DNA from: Pontederia crassipes
Taxonomy: Eukaryota > Streptophyta > Magnoliopsida > Commelinales > Pontederiaceae
NCBI GenBank assembly: GCA_030549335.1
Contig: CM060187.1
Span: 7,316,001-7,380,000, forward strand
Direction of reading: 5' to 3'
DNA length: 64,000 bases
Shown: piece after piece, positions 46,466 to 58,600 of the stretch
Layout: the number at the start of each line of letters is the position of its first letter
How positions within the stretch are numbered: position 1 is the first letter of the stretch
The notes under the pieces: model-generated
What the model saw: the letters and a program-made list of their open reading frames with translations, nothing else
What the model was told of the DNA's origin: nothing
The model's database searches: none
Position numbers and translations under genes: made by a program

Positions 46466-48760
46466 TGTAATATCCATGATCCAATCCATTGAATTATATA
46501 TTATATTACTATAATGAATTGAATATATGTGTTGCAATATATGTTGTAATGTCACATATTGATATAATAAGAATTTATAAAATTTATTAAAGCACTAAAA
46601 TATAATTAACAATCATATTATGCTAAAGCATATCCTCTTATGCTTAACTATGCATGTGATTTATTAACATTGGGATTAAGTCTAGTGGACCAATCAAATA
46701 TCACCAAGTGGCATATGGAATATATATATGTGTAACAATAATTAAGATATAAAAATGTGAAATTACATGGAGTATATATACTAATAAATATTTAATAATA
46801 ATTAATTCATATTAATTAGGGATTAGATCAATGATTTTGAATGTCAAATTTTGATTGAACAAGAATTCTAACTCATGACATGCAAGCTGCTAGCAAGCTA
46901 GCTTGCGACCTCATTCTTAGTCTATTTTTCCAACCAACCTACTCAGGTGATAAAAATCTAAAAAAATTCGTAGGGTCTTATCTTTCTCTCTAGAAAACTC
47001 AAAAAAAAATTAGATCAATTCGAAGGACATTCGATAAGGAAGATCATTGAAGGTGAAGATTCTAACCCTAGGCTTATGGTTTTGTTCCTAAAGTGTTCTT
47101 TTGTATCCATTCTTCCTTAAAATTTATAAAATTTAACATGTACAATTCTTTCGAAGCCTAGTTAATAGAAATTTGGAATCATATTAATTGGAGTTATGTA
47201 ACAAAAGTTATATCATCATGTTTAAGAGTCTATCATACTGTCTAATAAAGTTGTTAGCCCAAATTTTAAATTAGATGTTAAATTGGATATGTAACAACAT
47301 AATTTTATATTTAACTATCTAGAGGGAAATTAACTTAGAATGTGTTTCCAATTGAAATAATTCAAAAATAATATGTCACAAAAGTTATTGATTTATCATT
47401 CTACCCTTTCTGTGAGGATGAAGAATATGAGAACATGAGTCAAGTTTATCATGATCATTCTAGAATGATAAGAATCATGCAATTTTTATGGGTTATACCT
47501 CATGATATCTGGCTTTATGGAAAATTATAATCACATGAAAAGGGAAGGTTTGTCGGAGTTATAAAATGTTAAATTGAACATTACTCTATCTGCTATTATA
47601 AAACTTAGAAGAGAACATAATCTTATTTGTCAAAATTATTATGATCATTATTTGTTAAGATAAACCTTAAGAATTTTGGGAACTAGACTTTGGAATGTCT
47701 ACTTTCAGAGAAAATTTAAAGTACTTGAATAAGAATCATTTACTAATTGATAAAAATTTTAGAAGCTTAATCACTCAGTCTACTGGAACACAAAATATAG
47801 GTTGAGTATTGATTTTCTTGAGAAGAAATCATAAGGAAATAATATCTCAAACTTTTACTAATTAGTTTTTAGAAGCCTATGTTCATATAAGATTTGATCT
47901 ATGAGATTTAATCATGTATAATATAATAAATGAATTTTGTTCCACAAAGCATATAATCTAGGGGTGTTCACAGGTCGGGTTGGACCCAACTCGTGAACAA
48001 ATCCGACCTGGGTCGGGTTGGGTCAAAGCCCTTGGAGGCAGAAAATCCGACCCGACCCGGTCGGGTCGGGTTGGGTCGGATCGGGTGGTCAGGTGACCCG
48101 ACCACCCTTCTTTCATTTTTTAAATTTTGTCTTACTTTTATATTTATTTTAATATAAAAAATTAATTAATAATTATTACAAAATACAAAATATGAGTTTT
48201 TGAATATTTGAGCATTATTTTACTAATTAAAATGTTTTATTTTAATTTTTCATTTTAAATCAACTATAGGAATAAAAATAAGTAAAAATTAAATAATAAT
48301 AATAAAAGTCAGGTCATCGGATCGGATTGGGTCGGGTCAACTCGGGTTGAAATTTCTCAACCTATACCCGACCCGAACTCCCATCGAGATGGGTTCAGGT
48401 CGGGTCGGGTCCGACCCGACCAAGACCCGACCCGACCCAAACTAGGTCGGGTCGGGTCGGGTCAGGTCGGGTTGTCGAGTTCACCGGGTCGACCTTACCC
48501 GGTGAACACCCCTAATATAATCTGCCAAACAGAAAAAAATGTGCATACTCAATAGGATTATGTTATAGAAATTGCATGTGTTAAAGTACTAATACCATTC
48601 AACTTAAGGAGAATATATGATTTTTATGGTACTATGTGATAGGTGTTATGTTGATTCCATGTCTTAATAATATTATGAACATATATTATGGTTATAGGAA
48701 GGAATACTAAGATAAGTAAAAAGAGAGGATGATCCATTGGACTAAATTGATGTTTGCATA
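46466..48760 (+). repeat. Gypsy LTR, plus orientation (right arm of an inverted pair), split by a MITE
   Basis: Begins TGTAATATCCATGATCC directly after the polypurine-like tract and is homologous in inverted orientation to 43640-45188. A hAT MITE is inserted at 47960-48514. The right end is approximate; similarity to the left arm fades near 48730. Confidence 0.65.
47960..48514. mobile_element. hAT-type MITE, 555 bp, GGGTCGG-rich
   Basis: Inverted ends TAGGGGTGTTCAC..GTGAACACCCCTA and a perfect 8-base target duplication ATATAATC (47952-47959 and 48515-48522). The flanks are runs of GGGTCGG on one side and GACCCG on the other, around an AT-rich centre. No coding capacity. The 8-bp duplication assigns it to the hAT superfamily. 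Confidence 0.92.
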
Positions 48761-49229
48761 AAAGATTATGCAAGATGATGAGAGAGAGTATAAAGATTTA
48801 GTTATTCAAAAAATATATGTTTACTCTTTAGTTATATATAATTTTATTATAACACCAAATTGGTAATATAATTATGATAATATATTTATTTATCACTTAG
48901 TTGTATTTTTCTTTTTCATATTTTCCTCCACCTACTTTTTCTATTTTTATTGTATTCTTTATTTTTTCTCTCATAACTATTTTATCATCTACTTAAAAAA
49001 TTAAATTAAAGATACATATTATAAATTACTATATAATTTAACATTGGCACGAGAAACAAAAAATAGATTAAAAGAATCAATTTAGACAAAAACTACTCCT
49101 TCGTTCCCCTTCCACTAATTTGGTGAAATAAAAAATTTAATATTTGAAAAGTTGATCATCAATTTGGGCGCAATCAAATTCCATTGTGGTCTGATGCAAC
49201 ATCTTCATACAAAATGTCAATTATCCCTC

Positions 49230-51340
49230 CTCAGAGATCATGAACGTTGCTGAGAGACTTCCTCTCGGTGGCACCAACACTGGTCCGCAAGGATTTCAAA
49301 AGAAGGAAGGAAAGACAGCGAGTGGTAGGTGGTGACCCACCGGCGCACCATCCACCATCAACAACACAACCATATGAAAGACAACAGAGGGATTCAATGC
49401 TACCGATGCAGAAGCTGGGGTCACATTCGATGGAACTGTCGTGACCCAATCAAATGTCTCGAATGCAAAGGGACGCGTTCGCGCTAGATGCCCAATGGCA
49501 CATCTAAGGCGAGTAAATGGCGAAAAAAGAGTATCAGCATCAGCAAAGTTACATAATAGCATAGAGACAATTTTGGAGATCAACGTGCCATGGAGCCCCA
49601 TGGTCCTTCACAACCTTGAGGTCAGGGGCAGACCTAGGATCCCGGAGTTAATGGGTGCAAAATATAACTCTTTACATAAAATTTATAATAACATAAAAAT
49701 AAATTATATATTAAAGTAATTAATTTTTTATAAATTAAGTATTAACAATGAAACTTATTTCATAAAGATGAAAATGTCATAAGAAATAACAAAAAAATTG
49801 AATAAAAGATTAATTTTTTATGACCCTAAGATTTGATTTTTTTTCCTTATGATACAGTATTTTTTTCTACCAACGGAAACTAGACCAAAGAGTTTATTAC
49901 CTTCATGTGCTGGGAAATGAGAGATGAAGAAGATAAATGACAAAAGAAAAATTAAAGCTAAAAAAGAGTAAAAAATATGAGAATGAAAGAGATGATTATC
50001 TTATGAATTATTGGAGAAGTTAGAATAAAGAAGATGAAGTATTAAAAAAATTAAAAGTAACAAAAGAGGAAGGTGTGTTGGAAGAAATTTAAGAGGAAAC
50101 AAACAAAAGTATGTATTGAAAGAAAAAAGTATATTGAAAAAATTGTTACATTAAAATATTCTATAAGATATACTTTTTAAAATGATTTTTTAAATAGGAT
50201 ACAATTATATTTCATAACAATATATATATATATATTGCCTAAAATCTAATGGGGTCAATTGACCCCATGGTTAACAATGTAGGTTCGTCACTGCTTGAGA
50301 TGCTATGTGAGGAAGATCCCCATGCCCACCATAGACTTCATCTACATATCAATTCTAGATATGCTGCCTGAAGAGCCATCCCTTCGCATATCTCGTCTCT
50401 CTTCCACCTCTGTTATCATATGGAGTTCTTCAAGGCTGACAATGGAGAAGCTGTGCAATACAACTATCACACTTGTATTCGCAGGTGTCAGTGGAGGAAG
50501 GTGGAAAGCATCAAAAAAGACTCACAATTGATATCTTTGGACTTCTGCTACACCTCTGATGCATGGAAACAATCACAGCAATTACTTCATCATTTGCGAC
50601 CATCTATGAAGTGTGTTTTCCATCGTTGGACAGCGGCAACCTCAGTGTGGTGCGGGCCTCGGTTGCTGTCCTTCCATGCAAAATAGTACCGGCAGAAGTA
50701 ATAGTGATTAGAGGAGGTTTTATATACAAGATTGCCATCAAACAGGAGCACCCACGGAGATCCTGGAGAAAAGTGGTGGCCGTCCAAGCAAGGCCGGGCC
50801 GGAGAAGAGAGGCTCTCGTGTTCAGGCAACAAATCAACCTCGCGAAAATGATGCAATCACGATCCCACTAATCACGCTCCCACCAAGAAATGAAATAGCA
50901 ATCCCACTATTAAAGCAGCCTTCAATAATGGAGACGAAAAAAGAACTGGAAGAGAAATACACCAAGGCTAGCATGACATCATCAGCATCATCTGCAGGAT
51001 CTGCTCCAAAGGAAAATAAGGAAAGAAACAAGAAAGGAAAAGATGTGCTGCCATCATATGTAGAATCAAGGAAAGTAACAAAAGAGACAAAAAAAAGGAA
51101 AGGAGATAGTCTTGGCATATGACACGTATATCTGACACATTAGAAGAAGGATCACAGGTGTCCACTCCACCTATTGCCATGTGGATTCACCAAGAGAAGG
51201 GCTGATACTTACAACACTTCCCTTTCAAACAACAATGAAGTTCTTTCAACACTGAACCTTGGGACAGAAACGTCACTGGAAATGCAAATAAACATGATAG
51301 AGATTTCAAAGGAGCTGTCCACTAGAAATGAGGGGTCTCC
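49230..51340 (+). pseudogene. LINE ORF1 (CCHC zinc-knuckle protein), broken
   Basis: Near 49390-49490 a frame reads GIQCYRCRSWGHIRWNCRD then PIKCLECKG. This is a complete CX2CX4HX4C knuckle followed by the start of a second, then a stop. ORF1 similarity resumes after the hAT insertion at 50302. The lysine/glutamate-rich stretch at 50928-51120 is probably the ORF1 tail. In plant L1s this protein binds the element RNA. Confidence 0.65.
49623..50293. mobile_element. hAT-type element, 671 bp, inside LINE ORF1
   Basis: Ends CAGGGGCAGACCTAGG and, at the right, GTAGGTTCGTCACTG, an imperfect inverted repeat of the common hAT CAGGGGCGGA type. Target duplication CTTGAGGT (49615-49622) and CTTGAGAT (50294-50301), seven of eight matching. 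The interior is AT-rich and non-coding. Confidence 0.85.
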
Positions 51341-51419
51341 ATTTATGCTGTTACAATCCATTTCAAGGTGAGAGGAGGACAACAATCCTACATGGATCAT
51401 AGAGATTGACAAAGCCCAA

Positions 51420-54400
51420 GAGATGGACATGGTAGCAAGGGCGATACATGTCAAGAGAAGACCGAGGCGTCCAAGGACAACACAACAAGAGCCGCGGAGA
51501 ATTCTCACAATACAATTTTTGAATGAAAGTGATTACCTGAAATGTATGAGGATTGAGCAGTGGAGACCGTCGGGCGATACTTGGAATATATCTGACCAAA
51601 TGGAAGCCAGACTTGTTACTTCTACAAGAAACAAAGCTTGCCTCATGCGACCAGCACACATGGCGACCGATAGGTGGCAACCTCCTATCTTCCTTCCGAG
51701 CTTTGGATGCTGATGGCAGTTCTGGTGGCTGTCTAATTGGCTGGCTTTGAGCTTCTGGATGAACAGAAGGGAGACTCAACAATATCAGTTATATTATCCC
51801 GGAGGACGGACAACCTAAGATTTCTAATCCCCTGCATCTATGGCCCATTCATAGAAGAAAGACGTCAGGACATGTGGGAAAAATTATGACAACTAAGACT
51901 TCACTATAATGATATTCCATGGTTACTCGGAGGATACTTTAATGTCACTTTGGAGGTTGATGATTGTCCCGAAACAAGAACTGATAGAGACAGGGGAACA
52001 GAGGGGTTCAGAGACTTCATAAATGAACATGGTCTAGCTGATTACCCAATGCCAAACTGTAGATACACTTGGTGAAGTATAGCATCTCCAAATGCGAAAT
52101 CAAAGCTGGACAGATTCTTTGGTTCAGTTGAACTACTGGAGGCCTTTCTGCTAGCTGGTGCAAAAAGCTTAGAAAGGTCGTTCTCATACCACACTTTGAT
52201 ACAATGGCAATCAAATGATGATGGCGAATTTGGGACATCCTTCAAGTTTGAGAAAGCTTGGTTAATGGAAGAAGGATTTAAGGAAATGGTAGCAGACCAG
52301 TGGTATAGGTTCCAACGTCAAGCTCAGCGGCTAGAACTCTATATGAAAGACTCAGTAAACTGCGAGAATGCTTCCGGGAGTATAAGAAGCTGCTGAAGGT
52401 TAACAGGCAAAGCAAGAGAGCGACTGCATTAGCTAGCATTTTAGAGCTGGACCAACTTGAGCACCTGGAAGTAGATATTCGGCAAAAATTTCAAGAGGAC
52501 CACAAAGCAAAAATCCAGTGGTGCCAAAGATCTAAACAGCTCTGGCTTCAAGAAGGAGATTCAAACACAAGATTTTTTCATCAGTATGCGTGCAGCCGAA
52601 GACGGTCAAACTATATTGACAAGATCCATGTTGGAGAAAATGAGGTCTCAGAAAGAGATAATGTGTGATTGGCTCTGGGAGGGAACCAACATACCATAGT
52701 TGCCACTGGATGAAACTGCCCACTTGGTGAGACCTTTTATCGAAGAGGAAGTTACCCAAGCTTTGTGAGACATTAATAGTGAAGGATCACCAGACCAGAT
52801 GGATTTCCAATCTTTTTCTTTCATGAATTATGGACAGTTGTGGGTTATGATGTTATGGCTACAATTCGGGAATTTGCTACATCAAATTCTGGGTTTGAGA
52901 GGCTTAATAGATTTTTTTTCCTATTTCTACTCCCAAAAAAGACTTCTGTAGAACGGGTGGAAGACTTTCGACCTATCGCACTATCCAATGCTATTTATCT
53001 ACTAGTGGCGAGAGTCCTTGCAAATCGTTTGCACAAAGTTCTAAGTCTTCTAATACATCCTGCCCAATATGCCTTCATATCTAGAAGATCCATCACGGAT
53101 GGATTCACAATGGCCTCTGAAATTATCTCTTTTTGGAGACGCTCAGGTCGTCATGGTTTTTTTGTGGAAAGTTGATTTTTCCAAAGCATATGATTCCTTG
53201 GATTGGTCCTATCTATGGAGCTCCCTTCATCGACGTGGATTTCCACTCTTCTGGATATCTTGGATGAAACGATGTGTCTGCACCGTTTCTTTCTCTGTAT
53301 TGATAAATGGAGGCCCAGCAGGTGGATGGACCCAACCCCAAAGAGGCATTCATCAAGGCTGCTCATTAGCTCCGATGTTGTTTGTTCTTGCAGCGGATGC
53401 CCTTGCTAGATGTACCTTTTCAGCATGTGATGTTGGAGTCATTTCGAGATTCTCTCCAAATTCGACGCAAGGTACAATCATTCCAATATTACAATATGCT
53501 GATGACACTCTTTTTTATAGAAGGGATGACTCAGTCAGTAAGGAGGATAGCCATGATTATTGACACCTTTGGTGATTTTTCTAGATTGATCATCAACCAC
53601 TCCAAATCATCATTTATTCCCTTTGGGATGGACGAGGCGGATGCTACAGCCTGCTCAAGGATACTGAAGACAGCATATGTAGTTTGCCAATATCATATTT
53701 GGGCCTCCCACTTAGTGATGGCAGAATCCTAACAAAGGACTGGACTCCTATTATTGAACGGATTGATTGAACGACGACTTGAAGGTTGGCATTCTCGTTT
53801 ATTGTCACGGGGGAAAGATTGGTTTTAATCTGTTCTATGCTTTCTGCTATTCCCAAATATTTTATGTCAGCATTTCGAATGCCACACGGGATTGTACAAC
53901 GAATTGACTCACTTTGCTGGATTTTTTTTTTTTTGAGAAATCCAGGCAGTAGAGGAAGGAGCACGTATTTGGTTGCTTGGAGTGAGATTTGCAGACCTAT
54001 TTCAAAGGGGACCGGGTGTTCGGGATCTCAAGACTATGAATGATGCGTTACTTTCAAAATGGGTTGTTTGATTGATGGGATAAGTAAATGATGTTTGGCT
54101 CTCAGTGATGAAGGTCTTGTAACGGGAGCACACTATCTTGGGAAATAAGGCAGCGGGTTCCGCAAGGTGCATCATCATTTTGGAGAATTATCATATTCGT
54201 CATACCACGCATACAAAAATTTTTTTGGAGCAACACTCGGAGAAGGAAGGGACTTTCATTTCTGGGAGGATCCGTGGCCAGCAGGAGAACCTCTCTGTGT
54301 CACTTTTCTAAGACTTTATGCCTGGTAGAAGATCGACATGCAGTGGCTGCAACTTATTGGGAAGACAATTTATTATCTTCAGGTATTTGGACCCCACACT

Positions 54401-54990
54401 TTGTGGCTCCCCTCTCTGATAATAGACTCAAGGATTTTCTCCTCCTTTTGGAACGTCTAGAAGGTTATCGCGTAAATAACTCTAGACAAGATGCATGGGT
54501 ATGGACAGTGGGCATATTTTCAGTACGAGGAATGTATCAGCTATTGATCAATAAAACTAGTGGAATGGAAGATGAATTACACCTGGATTGTTGGTTAATA
54601 TGGCAATTGAAAGCTCCTCTACGTATTAAAATATTTGCATGGCTCCTCAGAAGACGACGATTGCCAACACAACGTTATAGGCGGAGATGGACCCAAGATG
54701 CACGTACCTCATGTGTTTTCTGTGATGACCCAGAGGAGGATATCGAACACCTATTTTTTGAATGCGTTGTGGCAAGGTAGGTATGACAATCATCGAGCTG
54801 CTTCTAAATAGTCATTTAGAGGTGGAAGCAATTCAGGAACCAAACAATATTATGTATCAGGCGTCGACGCGCAATGTCATTGGCTTTCCTATGGTCCAAT
54901 GGTGCCAACGAAATGGATGCATTTTTAGAGGTGAACGATGTTATGTTGAAAATATCTTATCTATGTCTAGATGCTTGATGAGAGACTGGG
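51420..54990 (+). pseudogene. LINE ORF2 (endonuclease, reverse transcriptase, zf-RVT), broken
   Basis: Endonuclease: TKWKPDLLLLQETKLASC near 51570-51630, SGGCLIGW near 51720, and YNDIPWLLGGYFNVT near 51910-51950 (frames differ). Reverse transcriptase: FLFLLPKKTSVERVEDFRPI and ALSNAIYLLVARVLANRL (52905-53030), KVDFSKAYDSLDW (53169), GIHQGCSLAPMLFVLAADAL (53344), and LQYADDTLFY with the catalytic ADD (53490-53518). C-terminal zf-RVT-like region: IWQLKAPLRIKIFAWLL..LPTQRYRRRW..CVFCDDPEEDIEHLFFEC (54598-54770). Frameshifts near 53170 and 53520 and several stops abolish function. Confidence 0.85.
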
Positions 54991-55092
54991 CAAGAGTGTA
55001 GCATTGATGTAACATTGTTATATTAATAAATATGGATGAGTGCACATGGCTCTCATCCTCTCCTGCTTTCAAAAAAAAATATTTGAAAAGTT

Positions 55093-55650
55093 TAAATCAT
55101 TTTTGCATATTCTTGATAACTAATCTAAAATTGTTATCTAAATAGAATTTCAACACCAAAGTCCACCCATACTCAAAGTCTAATATTGACTGTGCCATTG
55201 GAAGGTTGCTTGTTTTCTATAAGTGGACAGTTGTTGATTAACTTGTTGGCTTCACCGCTCTGTATCATGGCAGGTAATGAACTTACAAGCAATTATATGC
55301 AACTACTCCTTTGTATCAGAGTCCATGCTAAAGGGAGGTGAGAGGTAACAAAGTGGCCTTTCAGGACATGCTTACTACCATTAAGATGGTGTGACATTAT
55401 TTGCATTAAAAAATGGAAGAGAGAAACCATCTAATGTGAAAGTTTTCTGGAAATAAAGACTTACCTTTTTGCCAAGAAAAACTCAGATGAAATTAGTACA
55501 ATTGTATTATCCCTAGATCGTTGCAACTTTTTTATTTTGTGATTGGACATGATTCTTTTGGATGGGTTACAAATGAATGGAAGCTGAATCTTATAAGACT
55601 ATTAGCAAAACGAGCCATGTTGCCATCACTGCAGGAAGGACACCTACAGT
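55093..55650. other. Spacer between the LINE and the uS5m gene
   Basis: No gene or named repeat. The part next to 55651 should hold the 3' UTR of the minus-strand uS5m gene. Confidence 0.5.
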
Positions 55651-58600
55651 TACTCCAATAAGTATTTCTCCACGACAGTCCTTCCAAACTTCTCCTGGAC
55701 ATCCTTGGGAGTTTCAATCTGCAGAGCAGAATAGAGATCAGCAAAACATGAAACCTTCAAACTAATCACAAAGCAAACGTTGAACAGGCCAAAATGATGA
55801 AAGTAAAGAAACCAGGGACAGCATCCAACTTACAGCATTTAATGCTATGAAAAGAGCTTTGATAATATTAAGTGGGTTCCTTGAGCCAATAACCTGCAGC
55901 AATAGCCAACATTAGGCACATCCTGGTCACATAACATGCACAAATGTAAGTCGTATTCTTTTGACACCTTTGTCTTGACGTTGCTGAAGCCGGCCAAATA
56001 CAGAACTGTTTCTACAGTTTTACTCGCAGCTGACATCCCACTTCTTGTGGGACCAGGCCATAGGTACACCTAACGTATTTTAAGCAAACATGATGAAATT
56101 TAGAAAACTTAATATGGATCAGATTTTTTCATGAAAAAAGTCCAAAAAGTGGGGATGACTCCCAACTTGGACAACAGACATATTTACCTTGGTTTTTTCA
56201 TATTTCGCTTGGATTGCATGAGCAATCGTATGCTCTTCATAGCGCTCCACATAATGAAGATTCTGAAAACATTTTTCATATGCCTGCCCATTGAAGGATG
56301 AATAAAAACCATTTGTTAATTACCCTTTAAGATCAACAAAGATGGACCATCTCACACAGAAAACACTTTCAAAAATTCTTGGCTCCTAAGGTTTCCCTAT
56401 TAGGCCAGCAGTGTTATATGGTAGTGAATGTTGGGCTATGAAGGGACAACATGAACGTAAAGTGGGGGTAGCCGAAATGAGGATGTTGAGATGGATGTGT
56501 GGTCATACAAGATTAGATAAGATTAGGAATGACCATATACGTGAACGAGTCGGAGTGGCTCCTATTAGTGAGAAAATGGTAGAGAATCGTTTGAGATGGT
56601 TTGGTCATGTTCAGAGAAGACCATTAGATGCGTCAGTAAGAAGAGTAGATCAAATAATCTGGAGTCCGATTAAAAGAGGGAGAGGGAGGCCAAGGCGAAC
56701 ACTTGGCGAACTAATAGAGCAAGATCTATTGGTGAATAATATACCGAAATGTTTGGTTACTAATAGAGCGGAATGGCGTCGTATGATCCATGTAGCCGAC
56801 CCCACCTAGTGGGATAAGGCTTTGTTGTTGTTGTTGTGTTGTTGTTGTAAGGTTTCCCTATTTTATGCAAGTGCACTAGGTATGTGTAGCACACGGCTTA
56901 TCGAGTCTTACAGTGACAAGGCCTTTAATAGGAACATGATATTTTTTGTGTAATTGAAGTATAACTGTTCATAGTCTAGAAATCAAAATTTCACTGATGT
57001 ATTTGGAAGAACAGACCAACACAAGTCACATTAATAGTTATTATGTCTGCTTGACTTGATAGACGTAGAATTCAAAATTGCATACCCTCTGGATAGCAAT
57101 CTTAGCTGTTGGACCCTTTGCTTTGGCAAAACCCACGACACCATGGTAATTACCAGTAGCTAGAAGAGCAGTGTACTTAGCCAGTTGCCCTCCCTGAAGA
57201 ACAAAAATTGAGAAACATATGCTGCAGAAATAACACAACATGATGAGTCTATACAGATATGCAATAAAAAAAATATACTTACCTTTGTGACTTTGCATGT
57301 TCGGTTGACGTCAATCACTTTCACATCAAAGCCCTGTAGTGGAGGTAAGTAAACATGACATATTTTCTCCAAACACTAGTTATGGAACAACTACAAATAA
57401 AAAATTGACGAAGATTACTTTTTGTAATTAATTGCAAGTATAGAAGACAAAGTGCCAAACACCTTATTAGCATTAGCATGATATCTGAAAAGCAAATTAA
57501 GTTAACATGTGATAACTTGCCAGAGGATTAATCCCTTAAAAAAATGGTCAAAGAATAAAATTTTAGATACCTGTACAAGTGAGTTCCAAGGGCAATCTTA
57601 GAAGAGATAACATGATGTGGCTTTTACATTATATTGATTGGGCAAACAATTCAATCGAATACATAACTCGGAAATCTAAAGACAAAAATGAATTATTAAA
57701 GGATAATAGGCTCAGATGAAGACACATACAATGTTAGGCATTGTCTATCTGTTTCTTCATTCTACCGTTCAATCACCCAGAAAAACTTCTGATCAAACCC
57801 CAAGCATAAAAGATAACTAATCAATGTCTAAAGTTCTTGCAAAAAGAAAAAAGAACAATCCAGGTGCAGCCAGATATGATTTGTGTAGCCAATACAAAGG
57901 AAAATATAATGATCAGGGTATTCAGGTCCATATGCAAATCTAGCAACCATAAAAAAAATCTAAATCAGCATATTTGTGGGGAATTTATGATCTCATTCTC
58001 TTATGAGAGTCATCATGCATTTTGTGGGAGCAGGTTAGCACAAATTAGACCCCAAAGTTAATTATAGAGTTAATATGCAAGTAACCACTTGGTTCGCACC
58101 GCTCACTAACTGAGATGTATTAACAAATTTACCAACTTACCTTTCTGTAAAGAGGCCTTCTCTTTTTCTCTGTCAATGAATTTCTTTCCTCTACCAGATC
58201 TTTGATTTCCTCTTCCAAAGCCCTCCCCTTCTTTCCAAATGTATGGTCAAGCACTGCTAGCTTTTCCTCTATTTTCTTTTCTATTGCATTGAGTTTCTCT
58301 AATAGTAAGTCATCTTTTTCCTTTGCTTCACTGAAATCTTCATCGTCATCCTCTAATAAAGCCCCTTGAATCACTGACTTCTCCTTTTCAAATCCAGCAT
58401 TGTCAACTATATCTTCAGGGGAACCAACATGTTGATGCTGGATAATTCCAAAGTTTGCCGGATTATTAGGATCATAGGCCTCCTTGCATTCCATCATTCT
58501 CAGGGCCCGATTTAGTTTCTGAAGGAGAATGAATCTCTCCTTCCCTGTTGATTCTTTCAGACGATTCATCATATCGCCTATTACTCTGTACTCCAAGGGC

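Larger units (their letters stand above)
49154..55078 (+). mobile_element. Full-length but decayed L1-type LINE with target duplication
   Basis: Flanked by direct repeats of ATATTTGAAAAGTT (49140-49153 and 55079-55092) with an A-run at its 3' end (55071-55079). It holds ORF1 with zinc knuckles, then ORF2 with endonuclease, RT and zf-RVT-like regions in order on the plus strand. A 671 bp hAT element interrupts ORF1. Without it the element is about 5.25 kb, a normal size for a plant L1. Many stops and frameshifts make it inactive. Confidence 0.9.

Noticed and set aside
49092-49139. Stowaway-type MITE end (CTACTCCTTCGTTCCCC)
   Set aside because: Only one end is suggestive, with no matching inverted end or TA duplication visible.
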